Source of the DNA: CAYIRQ01 sp964365905 | GTDB taxonomy: Bacteria > Patescibacteriota > Gracilibacteria > Peribacterales > Peribacteraceae | Direction: 5' to 3' | DNA: 13,267 nt | Assembly: GCA_964365905.1 (NCBI GenBank) | Contig: CAYIRQ010000027.1 | Location: 1-13,267, forward strand | Shown here: positions 1 through 6,360 of the stretch, in pieces | Position numbering within the stretch: position 1 is the stretch's first letter | How the letters are laid out: every line of letters begins with the position of its first letter | Program-made: the position numbers and the translations under genes | The notes under the pieces: generated by a model | Databases searched by the model: none | What the model was told of the DNA's origin: nothing | Seen by the model: only the letters and a program-made list of their open reading frames with translations

Positions 1-1038
1 ACACCTGGGTATGGGGTCAAATGTCAAAAGTCAATTGTCAATTGCTCGCTCATCGCTCCGAAGATCGAGGAGCGATGGCTCCCAGTCGACATGTACATTG
101 GTGGCGCCGAGCACGCATGCATGCACCTCATCTACGCGCGCTTCGTGCAGATGGCTCTGAAGGATTTCGGTTTTGTGAGCCATGAAGAGCCGTACCAGCG
201 TCTCGTCCACCAGGGCGTCATCACGAATAAAGGCGCGAAGATGAGCAAATCCAAAGGGAACGTCGTTTCTCCGGACGGCTTCGTCGAGCGCTATGGCAGT
301 GACGTCTTCCGCATGTACCTCATGTTCATGGGACCCTTCACGGAAGGCGGCGACTGGAGCGATACGGGGATCACCGGGATTGCGCGGTTCGCGAAGCGCG
401 TGCATGCGTACTTCATGTCAGAATTAAGAATTAAGAATCAAGAATTAATAAAAGAGAACCCAATGATCGCGCGACTGCTGCATCAGAGCATCAAGAAAGT
501 CACTGAGGACATCGAAAAGCTCCATTTCAATACTGCTCTCTCCACTCTCATGATTTTCCTGAATGTCGCGGAGGAAGTGGGATCCGTGACAATGGAAACT
601 GCAACAACGTTCACGAAACTCCTCGCCCCCCTCGCTCCGCATCTCGCGGAGGAACTGTGGGAAGCGTTCCACGGTGTCATCCCGCCCCTCGATACATCGC
701 CGCTCTGTGTCATCCCGAGTAGTGCCGAGCTTGTCGAGGCACATATCGAGGGAGAGAGCGGCGACACTCGGGGTGACACGGCGGAGCGTATCGAGGGATT
801 CATCATCCAGCAGCCCTGGCCCACCTACGACCCCGCAAAGATCGTCGAAGAGAGAGCAACGATTGCCATCCAGATCAATGGAAAAGTTCGTGGAGAGATC
901 ACGGTACCCGCTGACACAGCGGAAGCAGATGTCCTCCGGCAGGCAAAAACACATGAGAATGTGCAAAAGTACCTTGAGGGGAAGAAGGTGAAAAAGGAAC
1001 TGTACATCAAAGGGAAACTGGTCAGTCTCGTCATATAG
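1..1038 (+). CDS. leuS: Leucyl-tRNA synthetase, C-terminal part (5' end outside window)
   Basis: Class I aminoacyl-tRNA synthetase that charges tRNA-Leu in the cytoplasm. The frame is open to base 1, so the N-terminal half (HIGH motif, editing domain) lies outside. Visible in order: RWLPVDMYIGGAEH near base 76, typical of LeuRS just before the second half of the catalytic domain; the KMSKS loop (KMSKSKGN, about 238-261); GSDVFRMYLMFMGP; the helical anticodon-binding domain (HLAEELWEAF, about 634-667); QQPWPTYDP; and the C-terminal domain with QINGKVRGEITVPADT and the ending KGKLVSLVI. Compared with usual LeuRS sequences it carries three repeat-derived peptides: before RWLPVD, after HAYFMS (ELRIKNQEL), and between the anticodon-binding domain and QPWP (about 37 residues from the palindromic element at 686-797). 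All keep the frame. Identity is secure; whether the enlarged loops are tolerated or selected is unknown. Confidence 0.96.
   Translation, partial: TPGYGVKCQKSIVNCSLIAPKIEERWLPVDMYIGGAEHACMHLIYARFVQMALKDFGFVSHEEPYQRLVHQGVITNKGAKMSKSKGNVVSPDGFVERYGSDVFRMYLMFMGPFTEGGDWSDTGITGIARFAKRVHAYFMSELRIKNQELIKENPMIARLLHQSIKKVTEDIEKLHFNTALSTLMIFLNVAEEVGSVTMETATTFTKLLAPLAPHLAEELWEAFHGVIPPLDTSPLCVIPSSAELVEAHIEGESGDTRGDTAERIEGFIIQQPWPTYDPAKIVEERATIAIQINGKVRGEITVPADTAEADVLRQAKTHENVQKYLEGKKVKKELYIKGKLVSLVI
16..44 (+). repeat. GTCAA(A/T)TG-type microsatellite-like repeat inside leuS
   Basis: Imperfect tandem units of gtcaaatgtcaaaagtcaat then tgtcaattg. The unit contains the palindrome caattg. It is translated in frame as roughly VKCQKSIVNC, directly upstream of the conserved LeuRS block APKIEERWLPVD. 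Usual LeuRS proteins have a short loop here, so this looks like a repeat inserted in the gene. The left boundary is uncertain because the window begins 15 bases earlier. Confidence 0.6.
420..449 (+). repeat. AGAATTAAGAATC-type low-complexity repeat inside leuS (copy 1)
   Basis: An AT-rich run built from agaattaagaattaagaat and caagaattaat, sharply different in composition from its GC-rich surroundings. It is read in frame as ELRIKNQELI. Nearly the same sequence occurs at 2358-2392 in the methyltransferase gene, in the same reading frame, and an inverted relative occurs at 2437-2467. Confidence 0.75.
686..797 (+). repeat. Palindromic MITE-like element inserted in frame in leuS
   Basis: A 112-base element with nested inverted repeats. 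The outer arms ccctcgatac (686-695) and gtatcgaggg (788-797) match perfectly. The inner arms gtgtcatcccgagt (707-720) and actcggggtgacac (766-779) match at 13 of 14 positions. The centre holds gccgagcttgtcgaggc (724-740), a sequence type that also occurs near 1044, 1489 and 1698. It encodes extra residues between HLAEELWEAFHG and QQPWPTYDP of LeuRS. No transposase is present, so mobility would have to be supplied in trans. Confidence 0.75.
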
Positions 1039-1046
1039 AGACTGAC
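1021..1046 (+). other. Hairpin spanning the leuS stop codon
   Basis: gtcagtctc (1021-1029) pairs perfectly with gagactgac (1038-1046) around an 8-base loop; the TAG stop lies in the loop and at the foot of the second arm. There is no U-tract after it, so it is not a standard intrinsic terminator. It might stabilise the 3' end, or be part of the repeat that follows directly. Confidence 0.45.
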
Positions 1047-1068
1047 CCTGAGCATGTCGAAGGGTGAG
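1044..1068 (+). repeat. CCTGAGC-TGTCGAAGG-type interspersed repeat after leuS
   Basis: ccctgagcatgtcgaaggg lies directly after the leuS stop. It is an imperfect palindrome (accct...agggt) of a type I know from many bacterial genomes as a short interspersed intergenic repeat. Related copies are seen at 1489-1511 and 1698-1718 (opposite orientation, inside the methyltransferase gene) and in the core of the leuS element near 724-740. Confidence 0.65.
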
Positions 1069-1077
1069 TTTGGTTAT

Positions 1078-1458
1078 CTAATCGGGCTGAAGGAGTAATT
1101 TTCTGATGGAGGCGTGCGTGTCCGTTTCCCAACGATCGCAGAAATCAAAAATCTCATTCACATCTGGACGACTGTGAAGATACCAAAAGCAACGAGTCCT
1201 TTTGAGCCACTCAACATACTCTTCAGGCATGTGAGATGAAGGTGTGAGATCGGCCATCGCAAGCCCTATTTCTTTTTGGACATCTTCTTTCAGAAAAATT
1301 GCTCGTATTTTGCGATCTCTCCATTGACGAAAAGTGGAGAGTGTCTTTGCATGCGGTCGGAGACCGCTGCCTTCCATGCCAATGAGATGTTCCCCTGTAA
1401 CATTCTCTACGAGTTCTCTAGCCTTTAGCACAAGGATCACTGTAGAGTATTTTTTCAC
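1078..1458 (-). CDS. Hypothetical protein, 126 residues, divergent from rsmF
   Basis: Not recognised. The frame opens further upstream (TTG at 1500), but I prefer the GTG at 1458. It has GGAG about 10 bases upstream, starts MKKYSTVILVLKAREL, and avoids overlap with the divergent methyltransferase start at 1473. It stops with TAG. The product is mixed alpha/beta in character, rich in W, R and D/E, with no signal peptide or membrane segment; landmarks are STFRQWRDRKIRAIFL, EIGLAMADL, a short WYLHSRPD and a C-terminal DFCDRWETD. Codon use is clearly more AT-rich than in the flanking housekeeping genes (AAA, AGA, ACA, ATA, TTT common), which suggests acquired DNA. It is flanked on both sides by interspersed repeats (1044-1068 and 1489-1511). 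It is probably a real gene, judged by codon texture and by filling an otherwise empty 435-base gap, but its function is unknown. Confidence 0.6.
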   Translation of the reverse strand: MKKYSTVILVLKARELVENVTGEHLIGMEGSGLRPHAKTLSTFRQWRDRKIRAIFLKEDVQKEIGLAMADLTPSSHMPEEYVEWLKRTRCFWYLHSRPDVNEIFDFCDRWETDTHASIRKLLLQPD

Positions 1459-1472
1459 CCAGTCAAAGCTCC

Positions 1473-3038
1473 ATGCGCGCTCATCCCCTCGACCCTTCAA
1501 CTCCGCTCAGGATCTTCGACCGCTACGCCCCTTTCACCGATCTCCGTGCTCTCAAGGAGGCATCGGGAAAACCCCTTCGTAAAAGCGTGCGGGTGAACAC
1601 GCTCAAGAGTTCGGTTGATGCTTTCAAGAAATGGGCGGAGGAGAAGAAGTGGAAATTGGAAGAAGTATCGTGGTGCAGGGAGGGATTTTTTGTGGTGCTT
1701 CGACAGGCTCAGCATGACGTAGAAGTGGCCTTCGGTCGCGATCTTCTCCATCAGCTCGGTCACACCTACATTCAGGAAGCAGCATCGATGCTCCCGGTAG
1801 AGCTTCTTGATCCGCAGCCGGGAGACGCAGTGCTCGATCTGTGTGCGGCTCCGGGAAGCAAGACGACCCAGATTGCGGCCCACCTTCGCTCCCGAGGAGA
1901 CTACGGTGGGCAGGCAGCGATGACCGATCCCCTCTCCCCGCGGGAGAGGGACAGGGTGAGGGGCGTCATCATCGCCAATGACACGCAGGAAAAACGTCTC
2001 TGGGTCCTCAAGCAGGCGCTGCACCGCTCGGGAGTGACGAATGCCATCGTCACGAAAAAGGAAGGCGAGTGGTTCGGGAAACACATGACCGAGAGATTCG
2101 ATCGCGTGCTCGTCGATGCACCGTGTTCCGCGCAGGGAATCTTCCGGAAAGATCCGGGTGCCGCGGCATTCTCGCACCCGAAGAAGATCGAGAAGTTCGC
2201 AAGTATCCAGCGTCGTCTCCTCGAAGCCGGCATTCACGCAGCGAAGGTGGGCGGCCGTATCGTCTACAGCACCTGCACGCTGACACCAGAAGAAAACGAG
2301 CTCATTGTTGCAGAGATGCTGGAGAAATTTGCGGGGAAGGTGGAAGCGGTGGATATACAAGAATTAAGAATCAAGAATCAAGAATTAGGAATACGTTTAG
2401 GAAAAGCTGCGGAAGACTCTCATTCGGTACAAAAAATCTTAATTCCTAATTCCAAATTCCTAATTCCTTCTTTACGCCTCTGGCCCCAGACCTACGATAC
2501 CGAAGGCTTCTTCTGCGCCGTGCTCCAGAAGATTGCGCCGACACGAGAGGTGCTTCCCATGGAAGCTGTTCCGTTTCTTGAGCAGAAATTGAGGGAGGCT
2601 GAAGTGCAAAGAATCCGGCACGTCCTCGAGGAACACTTTGGCACCTCATTTCTTGAGGACGGTGAATACCTCTTCGAACGGGGAAATCTCATTCTTCTCA
2701 CGAATGAAGACGCAGCAAACTTCCCACTTCCTCTGCGCGATTATTCGATCGGCCTTCCATTTGCGAAACGTATCAAAGGAGCAGCGGTTCATGAACCGCT
2801 GCTACGGATCACGAATGACCTCGTGATGCTCCGTGGAAATCGTGCAACAAAGAACATTCGCGACATCACCGACCCTGAGCTTGCAGAACTTCTCCGAGGA
2901 AAAGACCTTCCCTGCGATCCCGCACTCGCAGGTGACCAAATTCTCCGGTGGCGCGACCTTCCAATCGGCTTGGGGCGAGCCGGGGGCGGCACCCTTCGGA
3001 ACCGCCTCGATCGCACGCTGCTGCAGCAGCTTCAATAA
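1473..3038 (+). CDS. rsmF: RsmF/NOL1-NOP2-Sun family 16S rRNA cytosine-C5 methyltransferase
   Basis: Transfers a methyl group from SAM to C5 of a cytosine in rRNA. The N-terminal VRVNTLK (about residues 39-45) is family typical. The SAM-binding motif DLCAAPGSKT starts at residue 122, the DAPCS motif carries Cys218, and the STCT motif carries Cys268; together these give the two-cysteine mechanism. The C-terminal part has RLWPQTYDTEGFF and an RsmF-type PUA-like end (LLRGKDLP, then LPIGLGRAGGGTLRNRL). The symbol rests on that C-terminal domain; RsmB or another paralogue is possible. At 521 residues it is long for the family, and repeat-derived peptides explain part of this: DPSTPLR near the N-terminus, LRQAQHDV (76-83), PLSPRERDRVRG (about 153-164), ELRIKNQEL (about 297-305) and ILIPNSKFLIPS (about 321-332). 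The ATG at 1473 has no ribosome site and sits beside a repeat, so the exact start is uncertain. Confidence 0.92.
   Translation: MRAHPLDPSTPLRIFDRYAPFTDLRALKEASGKPLRKSVRVNTLKSSVDAFKKWAEEKKWKLEEVSWCREGFFVVLRQAQHDVEVAFGRDLLHQLGHTYIQEAASMLPVELLDPQPGDAVLDLCAAPGSKTTQIAAHLRSRGDYGGQAAMTDPLSPRERDRVRGVIIANDTQEKRLWVLKQALHRSGVTNAIVTKKEGEWFGKHMTERFDRVLVDAPCSAQGIFRKDPGAAAFSHPKKIEKFASIQRRLLEAGIHAAKVGGRIVYSTCTLTPEENELIVAEMLEKFAGKVEAVDIQELRIKNQELGIRLGKAAEDSHSVQKILIPNSKFLIPSLRLWPQTYDTEGFFCAVLQKIAPTREVLPMEAVPFLEQKLREAEVQRIRHVLEEHFGTSFLEDGEYLFERGNLILLTNEDAANFPLPLRDYSIGLPFAKRIKGAAVHEPLLRITNDLVMLRGNRATKNIRDITDPELAELLRGKDLPCDPALAGDQILRWRDLPIGLGRAGGGTLRNRLDRTLLQQLQ
1489..1511 (+). repeat. TCGACCCTTCAACTCCGCTCAGG repeat in the rsmF 5' end
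   Basis: A member of the CTTCGACnnnCTCAGG interspersed family, in the opposite orientation to the copy at 1044-1068. It encodes DPSTPLR within the first 13 residues of the methyltransferase and covers the region between the two divergent gene starts. It makes the start of both neighbours hard to fix. Confidence 0.6.
1698..1718 (+). repeat. CTTCGACAGGCTCAGCATGAC repeat inside rsmF
   Basis: Short interspersed repeat of the same family as at 1044-1068, in reverse orientation, read in frame as LRQAQHD. It falls between the N-terminal domain (CREGFFVV) and GRDLLHQLGHTYIQEAASMLP, where family members usually have a short loop. Confidence 0.65.
1929..1963 (+). repeat. CCCCTCTCCC-GGGAGAGG-GTGAGGGG palindromic repeat inside rsmF
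   Basis: ctctccc and gggagag form a tight hairpin, followed by acagggtgagggg. This is a well-known type of bacterial interspersed repeat. It is read in frame as PLSPRERDRVRG, between the first SAM motif and VIIANDTQEKR, where the usual fold needs only a short turn. Related copies lie at 12574-12655. Confidence 0.75.
2358..2392 (+). repeat. AGAATTAAGAATC-type repeat inside rsmF (copy 2)
   Basis: caagaattaagaatcaagaa continuing to aggaat; AT-rich and nearly identical to 420-449 in leuS. It is read in frame as QELRIKNQELGI. With 2437-2467 it forms an inverted pair around a 44-base centre. Confidence 0.75.
2437..2467 (+). repeat. TTAATTCCTAATTCC repeat inside rsmF, inverted partner of copy 2
   Basis: cttaattcctaattcc then aaattcctaattcc is the reverse-complement type of the run at 2358-2392 (ggaattaggaatt). 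It is read as ILIPNSKFLIPS. It ends just before the conserved SLRLWPQTYDTEGFF, so the two arms bracket an extra segment of about 37 residues. Confidence 0.7.
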
Positions 3039-3046
3039 TCGCATCC

Positions 3047-3055
3047 TGCTATACT
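3047..3055 (+). promoter_or_regulatory. Extended -10 promoter of dnaG
   Basis: TGcTATACT is a near-consensus extended -10 (TGn plus TATACT at 3050-3055), in the 30-base gap between rsmF and dnaG. It would start transcription near 3062, about 7 bases before the ATG. No clear -35 and no Shine-Dalgarno sequence are present. Confidence 0.5.
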
Positions 3056-3068
3056 CGGACTCCCACGC

Positions 3069-4808
3069 ATGGACCCCATCTCCGAAATCAAAGCTCGGCT
3101 CTCGATCGAAGAACTCGTCCGTGAGTATTGTGCCGTGCAGCAGAAGGGAAGGACGCTGAAAGCCGTCTGTCCCTTCCACAATGATACGCACCCCAGTCTC
3201 CTCATCTCCCCGCAGAAAGGCATCGCGTACTGCTTCGCCTGTCAGAGCGGCGGCGATATCTTCAGTTTCTATCAGAAAATCGAGAACGTCGGCTTCTCTG
3301 AAGCGCTCCGGGATCTTGCGGAGAAGACCGGTGTGGCATTGCCGAAAGAGAAGCCAACCTCGACGCCACGGGATGAAAAAGAGAGATTCCGCTCGTGCCT
3401 CGATGCGGCAGCGAAAATTTTTACGGAAGAATTGCGGAAGAATGAGGTGGCTATGCAGTACCTCGCGGAGCGACAGGTGCCTCCGACACTTCTCAGTGAA
3501 TTTCGCATCGGATTCGCACCCGATTCTTTCGATGCGACCTACACGCAACTCCTGAAACTCGGCTTCAGTCGCAAGGAAATTCTCGCGGCAGGACTCGGCG
3601 TCCAGAAAGAGCTGCAGGAGGAACGCATCTACGATCGCTTCCGGAACCGGATCATGTTCCCGATTAGCGATCACATGGGAAACTTCATCGGTTTTGGAGG
3701 GAGACTTCTCCCGAAAGCCTCACAAGCGGAAGCAGGCGCAAGCGCGAAATACATCAATTCCCCCGACGGCCCCCTCTACAATAAATCGACCGCGCTCTTC
3801 GGGCTCTCGCATGCAAAAGAGGGCATTCGGGAACAAAAGAACATCATCCTCGTCGAGGGATACTTCGATGTGCTCGCATGTCATAAGGTCGGGGTTCGCA
3901 ATGTCGTTGCGGTCTCAGGGACGGCACTCACGGAGCAGCACGCGCTCATCCTCAAGCGGTATGCCCCGCGCATTACGCTCTGCCTCGATGCCGATCGCGC
4001 AGGACGGGACGCTGCGGAACGCGCATACCTTCTTGCGCGAAAGCAAGACATTACAGTCCACGTCGTAAGCATTCCCCAGGGAAAAGATCCCGATGAGTGC
4101 GCGCTCAAGACTCCGGTGGAACTCAAAGCAAGCCTGGAAAGCAGTGGCGAGCCGTACCTCACCTCCGTGTTTGAAAGCATGCGAACGGAGAAAACAGAGA
4201 AACGGGAGGCACTGCGACGCATCATTCCCCTCCTCCAATGTATTCCCTCCGCCGTGGAGAAGGAGCAGGCACTCAGAGAAGCCGCGGGAGCCCTCGAGAC
4301 AAGTGTGACAGCACTGCAGGATGATTTGCGACGCAGTGAGGAGCCGAGGCCGCTTCTCTCCACAAATTCCAAAAAAATCTCCGAGCCGTATTCGACGACC
4401 GAACTCTTCCTCGGCCTTCTCCTCGCGTACCCAGAGAACATTCTTCTCGCTGAGAAGCTCATCGAACCCGAGAGTGCTTCTGAGCGCGCGCTCCAGAGCG
4501 CGATCCGCTCGCTTCCGAACACACCTGGTGCAACAGTTTCTCCGAGCATGCTCCCACAGGAAGCACAGGAACGTGCATCCATCTTGCTCCTCTACTGCGA
4601 GGAGCATTTCGGTTCATGGTCCGCGGATCTCGCGGGAAAGGAGCTGCGGAAACTCCTCCAGAAAGCGAATCGCGATCTGCTTCATGCGAAACAAAAGCAT
4701 CTTCTCGAGCGTATCCGTGACGCGCGGCGGGATGGCAAGAAGGTTGAAGAGGAGCAGCTTCTCACGCAATATCAAAAAGTGCTGAAGCTCACCGCGCTCG
4801 CACGGTAG
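3069..4808 (+). CDS. dnaG: DNA primase DnaG
   Basis: Makes RNA primers for DNA replication at the fork, working with the replicative helicase. The N-terminal CHC2 zinc-binding domain has Cys34, His37, Cys55 and Cys58 (CPFH and CFAC), followed by QSGGDIFSF. The RNA polymerase core follows, with a YINSPDGPLYNKS block and the Toprim domain: VEGYFDV near residue 262, then LDADRAGRDAAERA near 306 and PQGKDPDE near 337, which hold the acidic metal-binding residues. The last third is poorly conserved and helical, as expected for the helicase-interaction domain. At 579 residues it is of normal length, and it is complete. It lies 30 bases after rsmF and ahead of rpoD; primase and sigma factor side by side is a classic bacterial arrangement. 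No Shine-Dalgarno sequence is visible; the upstream extended -10 supports this ATG. Confidence 0.97.
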   Translation: MDPISEIKARLSIEELVREYCAVQQKGRTLKAVCPFHNDTHPSLLISPQKGIAYCFACQSGGDIFSFYQKIENVGFSEALRDLAEKTGVALPKEKPTSTPRDEKERFRSCLDAAAKIFTEELRKNEVAMQYLAERQVPPTLLSEFRIGFAPDSFDATYTQLLKLGFSRKEILAAGLGVQKELQEERIYDRFRNRIMFPISDHMGNFIGFGGRLLPKASQAEAGASAKYINSPDGPLYNKSTALFGLSHAKEGIREQKNIILVEGYFDVLACHKVGVRNVVAVSGTALTEQHALILKRYAPRITLCLDADRAGRDAAERAYLLARKQDITVHVVSIPQGKDPDECALKTPVELKASLESSGEPYLTSVFESMRTEKTEKREALRRIIPLLQCIPSAVEKEQALREAAGALETSVTALQDDLRRSEEPRPLLSTNSKKISEPYSTTELFLGLLLAYPENILLAEKLIEPESASERALQSAIRSLPNTPGATVSPSMLPQEAQERASILLLYCEEHFGSWSADLAGKELRKLLQKANRDLLHAKQKHLLERIRDARRDGKKVEEEQLLTQYQKVLKLTALAR

Positions 4809-4816
4809 AGGACACC

Positions 4817-4858
4817 GTCACACTGAGGAGATCCGCGCATGCGGGACGTCCCGAAATG
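4817..4858 (+). repeat. Decayed palindromic repeat in the dnaG-rpoD gap
   Basis: gtcacactgaggagatccgc followed by gcatgcgggacgtcccgaaatg resembles the GTCA-CCTGAGGAG...CGAAG interspersed family and contains the palindromes gcatgc and gggacgtccc. The remainder of this 186-base gap holds only the rpoD promoter candidate; I see no RNA gene in it. Confidence 0.4.
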
Positions 4859-4980
4859 CCATAAATAGGTAGTGGACAGGGATTCCACGGCGCTTCGTCT
4901 TCTCGTATTGGCCATTGCTTTGTTCAAAAAATCTCCCGTGAACCACTCACTTTCCCTTCCCATGTGCTCACAACCCCTTG

Positions 4981-4986
4981 TAGTAT
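4981..4986 (+). promoter_or_regulatory. -10 element of rpoD
   Basis: TAGTAT ends 8 bases before the ATG at 4995, with TTG directly upstream. Transcription would begin at or within a base or two of the start codon. There is no Shine-Dalgarno sequence (the spacer is ccccccac). This favours the ATG at 4995 over earlier in-frame starts. Confidence 0.45.
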
Positions 4987-4994
4987 CCCCCCAC

Positions 4995-6236
4995 ATGGCC
5001 TCCCATCCACGGAAATTCATCGCACAGCCGACGGACGACGATCTCAAAAAGTTTCCCCCCGCAATCAAACATCTCATCAAGAAAGGCCGGGAGCAGCGGT
5101 ACGTCACCCATCAGGAGATCATGACCGCGATCCCGGATATCGAGAAGGATATCGGTCTCCTCGATGAGGTGTATTCCCTCTTCCTCGATCTCGGCATCGA
5201 AGTGATCGATGTGAAAGATGCGCTCATCTGGGAAAAAGGGAGAGGAGAGAAGAAAAAAGGATCGGAGGAAGCGGGAAACGAGGAACGCACGCACATGGTC
5301 GCGACCGCCGGAATTCCCACGAACGAACTCAAGACGGAGGAAGGGAAGAAAAAGAAAAAGGAGAGGGAGGTGGATCTCCTCGAAATCAGCAACGACTCCG
5401 TACGCATGTATCTCTCGGAGATCGGGCGCGTCCCGCTGATTGATGCAAAGAAGGAAGTGGAGCTCGCGCGACGCATCCGCAAGGGCGACGCCGGCGCGAA
5501 GCAGCAGCTTGCGGAAGCGAACCTCCGTCTCGTTGTCTCGATCGCGAAGAAGTACATCGGCCGAGGCCTCTCCTTCCTCGATCTCATTCAGGAGGGCAAC
5601 ATCGGTCTCTTCCGCGCCGTCGAGAAATTTGATCCCGAGCGGGGATTCAAATTCAGCACCTATGCCACCTGGTGGATCCGGCAAGCGATCACGCGCGCGA
5701 TCGCGGATCAGGCACGCACGATCCGCATCCCCGTGCACATGGTGGAGACGATTAATAAGCTCACGCACACGCAGCGTCGCACGGTGCAGGAACTCGGACG
5801 CGAGCCGACGGTCGAGGAACTTGCCGTGGAACTTGAGATGGATATTAAGAAAGTGCGTCACATCCTCAAAATCAGCCAGGACATCATCTCGCTCGAGGCT
5901 CCGGTGGGATCCGAGGAAGATAACACCCTCGGCGATTTCATTGAGGATAAAGATGCTGTGTCACCCTTTGACGCAACGAACCAGCAGCTCAAGAAAGAGA
6001 ATGTCCATGAAATGCTCAAGTTCCTGACTCCGCGCGAACGGAAGATCATCGAGATGCGCTTCGGGCTCGCGGACGGCATCGGTCACACTCTGGAAGAAGT
6101 CGGAAAGGAGTTCGGCGTCACCCGCGAACGCATCCGCCAGATCGAAGCCAAGGTGCTCCAGAAACTCCGCGATCATCCGCGTTCAAATGCTATTAAAGAT
6201 GCATCGCATGAGGAGGAGCTACGGAGAGCTGCATAA
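4995..6236 (+). CDS. rpoD: RNA polymerase primary sigma factor (sigma-70/RpoD)
   Basis: Directs RNA polymerase to -10/-35 promoters. A region 1.1-like segment (IKHLIKKGREQRYVTHQEIM) is followed by a charged Lys/Glu linker (about 76-130). Region 1.2 (SVRMYLSEIGRVPLI) starts near residue 134 and region 2 near 195 (DLIQEGNIGLFRAVEKF and STYATWWIRQAITRAI, the -10 recognition and melting helices). Region 3 follows (RIPVHMVETINKLTH), then region 4 (RERKIIEMRFGL near 347 and the helix-turn-helix LEEVGKEFGVTRERIRQIE near 366). The start is placed at 4995 because an in-frame ORF beginning at 4872 would read through the promoter and lacks family similarity before MASHPRKF. At 413 residues it has a normal primary sigma size for reduced genomes. 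It ends with TAA, and the helicase follows after 60 bases with its own promoter. Confidence 0.96.
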   Translation: MASHPRKFIAQPTDDDLKKFPPAIKHLIKKGREQRYVTHQEIMTAIPDIEKDIGLLDEVYSLFLDLGIEVIDVKDALIWEKGRGEKKKGSEEAGNEERTHMVATAGIPTNELKTEEGKKKKKEREVDLLEISNDSVRMYLSEIGRVPLIDAKKEVELARRIRKGDAGAKQQLAEANLRLVVSIAKKYIGRGLSFLDLIQEGNIGLFRAVEKFDPERGFKFSTYATWWIRQAITRAIADQARTIRIPVHMVETINKLTHTQRRTVQELGREPTVEELAVELEMDIKKVRHILKISQDIISLEAPVGSEEDNTLGDFIEDKDAVSPFDATNQQLKKENVHEMLKFLTPRERKIIEMRFGLADGIGHTLEEVGKEFGVTRERIRQIEAKVLQKLRDHPRSNAIKDASHEEELRRAA

Positions 6237-6245
6237 GCACGGAAA

Positions 6246-6360
6246 AGAGGACAAAGGACTTAGTCCGAAGCGGAAAATACGATATGCTTTTTCAGTATGA
6301 ATCCGAAGGTGAAAGTGGCGGCAAAACCCACTCCAGTCCTTCGTCCAATGTCCTCTGTCC
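6246..6360 (+). repeat. GGACAAAGGAC / GTCCTCTGTCC inverted pair around the helicase start
   Basis: agaggacaaaggac (6246-6260) lies before the promoter, and agtccttcgtcc plus aatgtcctctgtcc (6335-6360) lie in the first codons of the helicase; they are reverse-complement in style. A small palindrome ggacttagtcc (6256-6266) overlaps the first arm. The second arm encodes part of the poorly conserved N-terminal VLRPMSSVQ. The match is loose, so this is tentative. Confidence 0.35.
6283..6288 (+). promoter_or_regulatory. -10 element of the helicase-nuclease gene
   Basis: TATGCT ends 8 bases before the ATG at 6297. There is no Shine-Dalgarno sequence in ttttcagt. The spacing is the same as for rpoD and the glycosyltransferase. 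It supports 6297 rather than the in-frame ATG at 6348. Confidence 0.4.

Noticed and set aside
1497..2360. Minus-strand ORF of 287 codons opposite rsmF
   Set aside because: It is antisense to the SAM-binding and catalytic motifs. It owes its length to repeats that stay open on both strands.
2802..3674. Minus-strand ORF of 290 codons across the rsmF-dnaG junction
   Set aside because: It is antisense to the conserved RsmF C-terminus and the DnaG zinc domain, so it is a shadow.
4872..4994. N-terminal extension of rpoD by 41 residues
   Set aside because: The segment has no sigma-factor similarity, contains the -10 candidate TAGTAT, and the family start fits the ATG at 4995.
4809..4994. Small RNA or tRNA in the dnaG-rpoD gap
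   Set aside because: No cloverleaf, riboswitch-like or conserved RNA pattern was seen; only a decayed repeat and a promoter-like hexamer are present.
4968..5861. Minus-strand ORF of 297 codons opposite rpoD
   Set aside because: It is a shadow of the sigma factor frame. Its long opening follows from the GC-rich, GAT/ATC-rich codons on the other strand.
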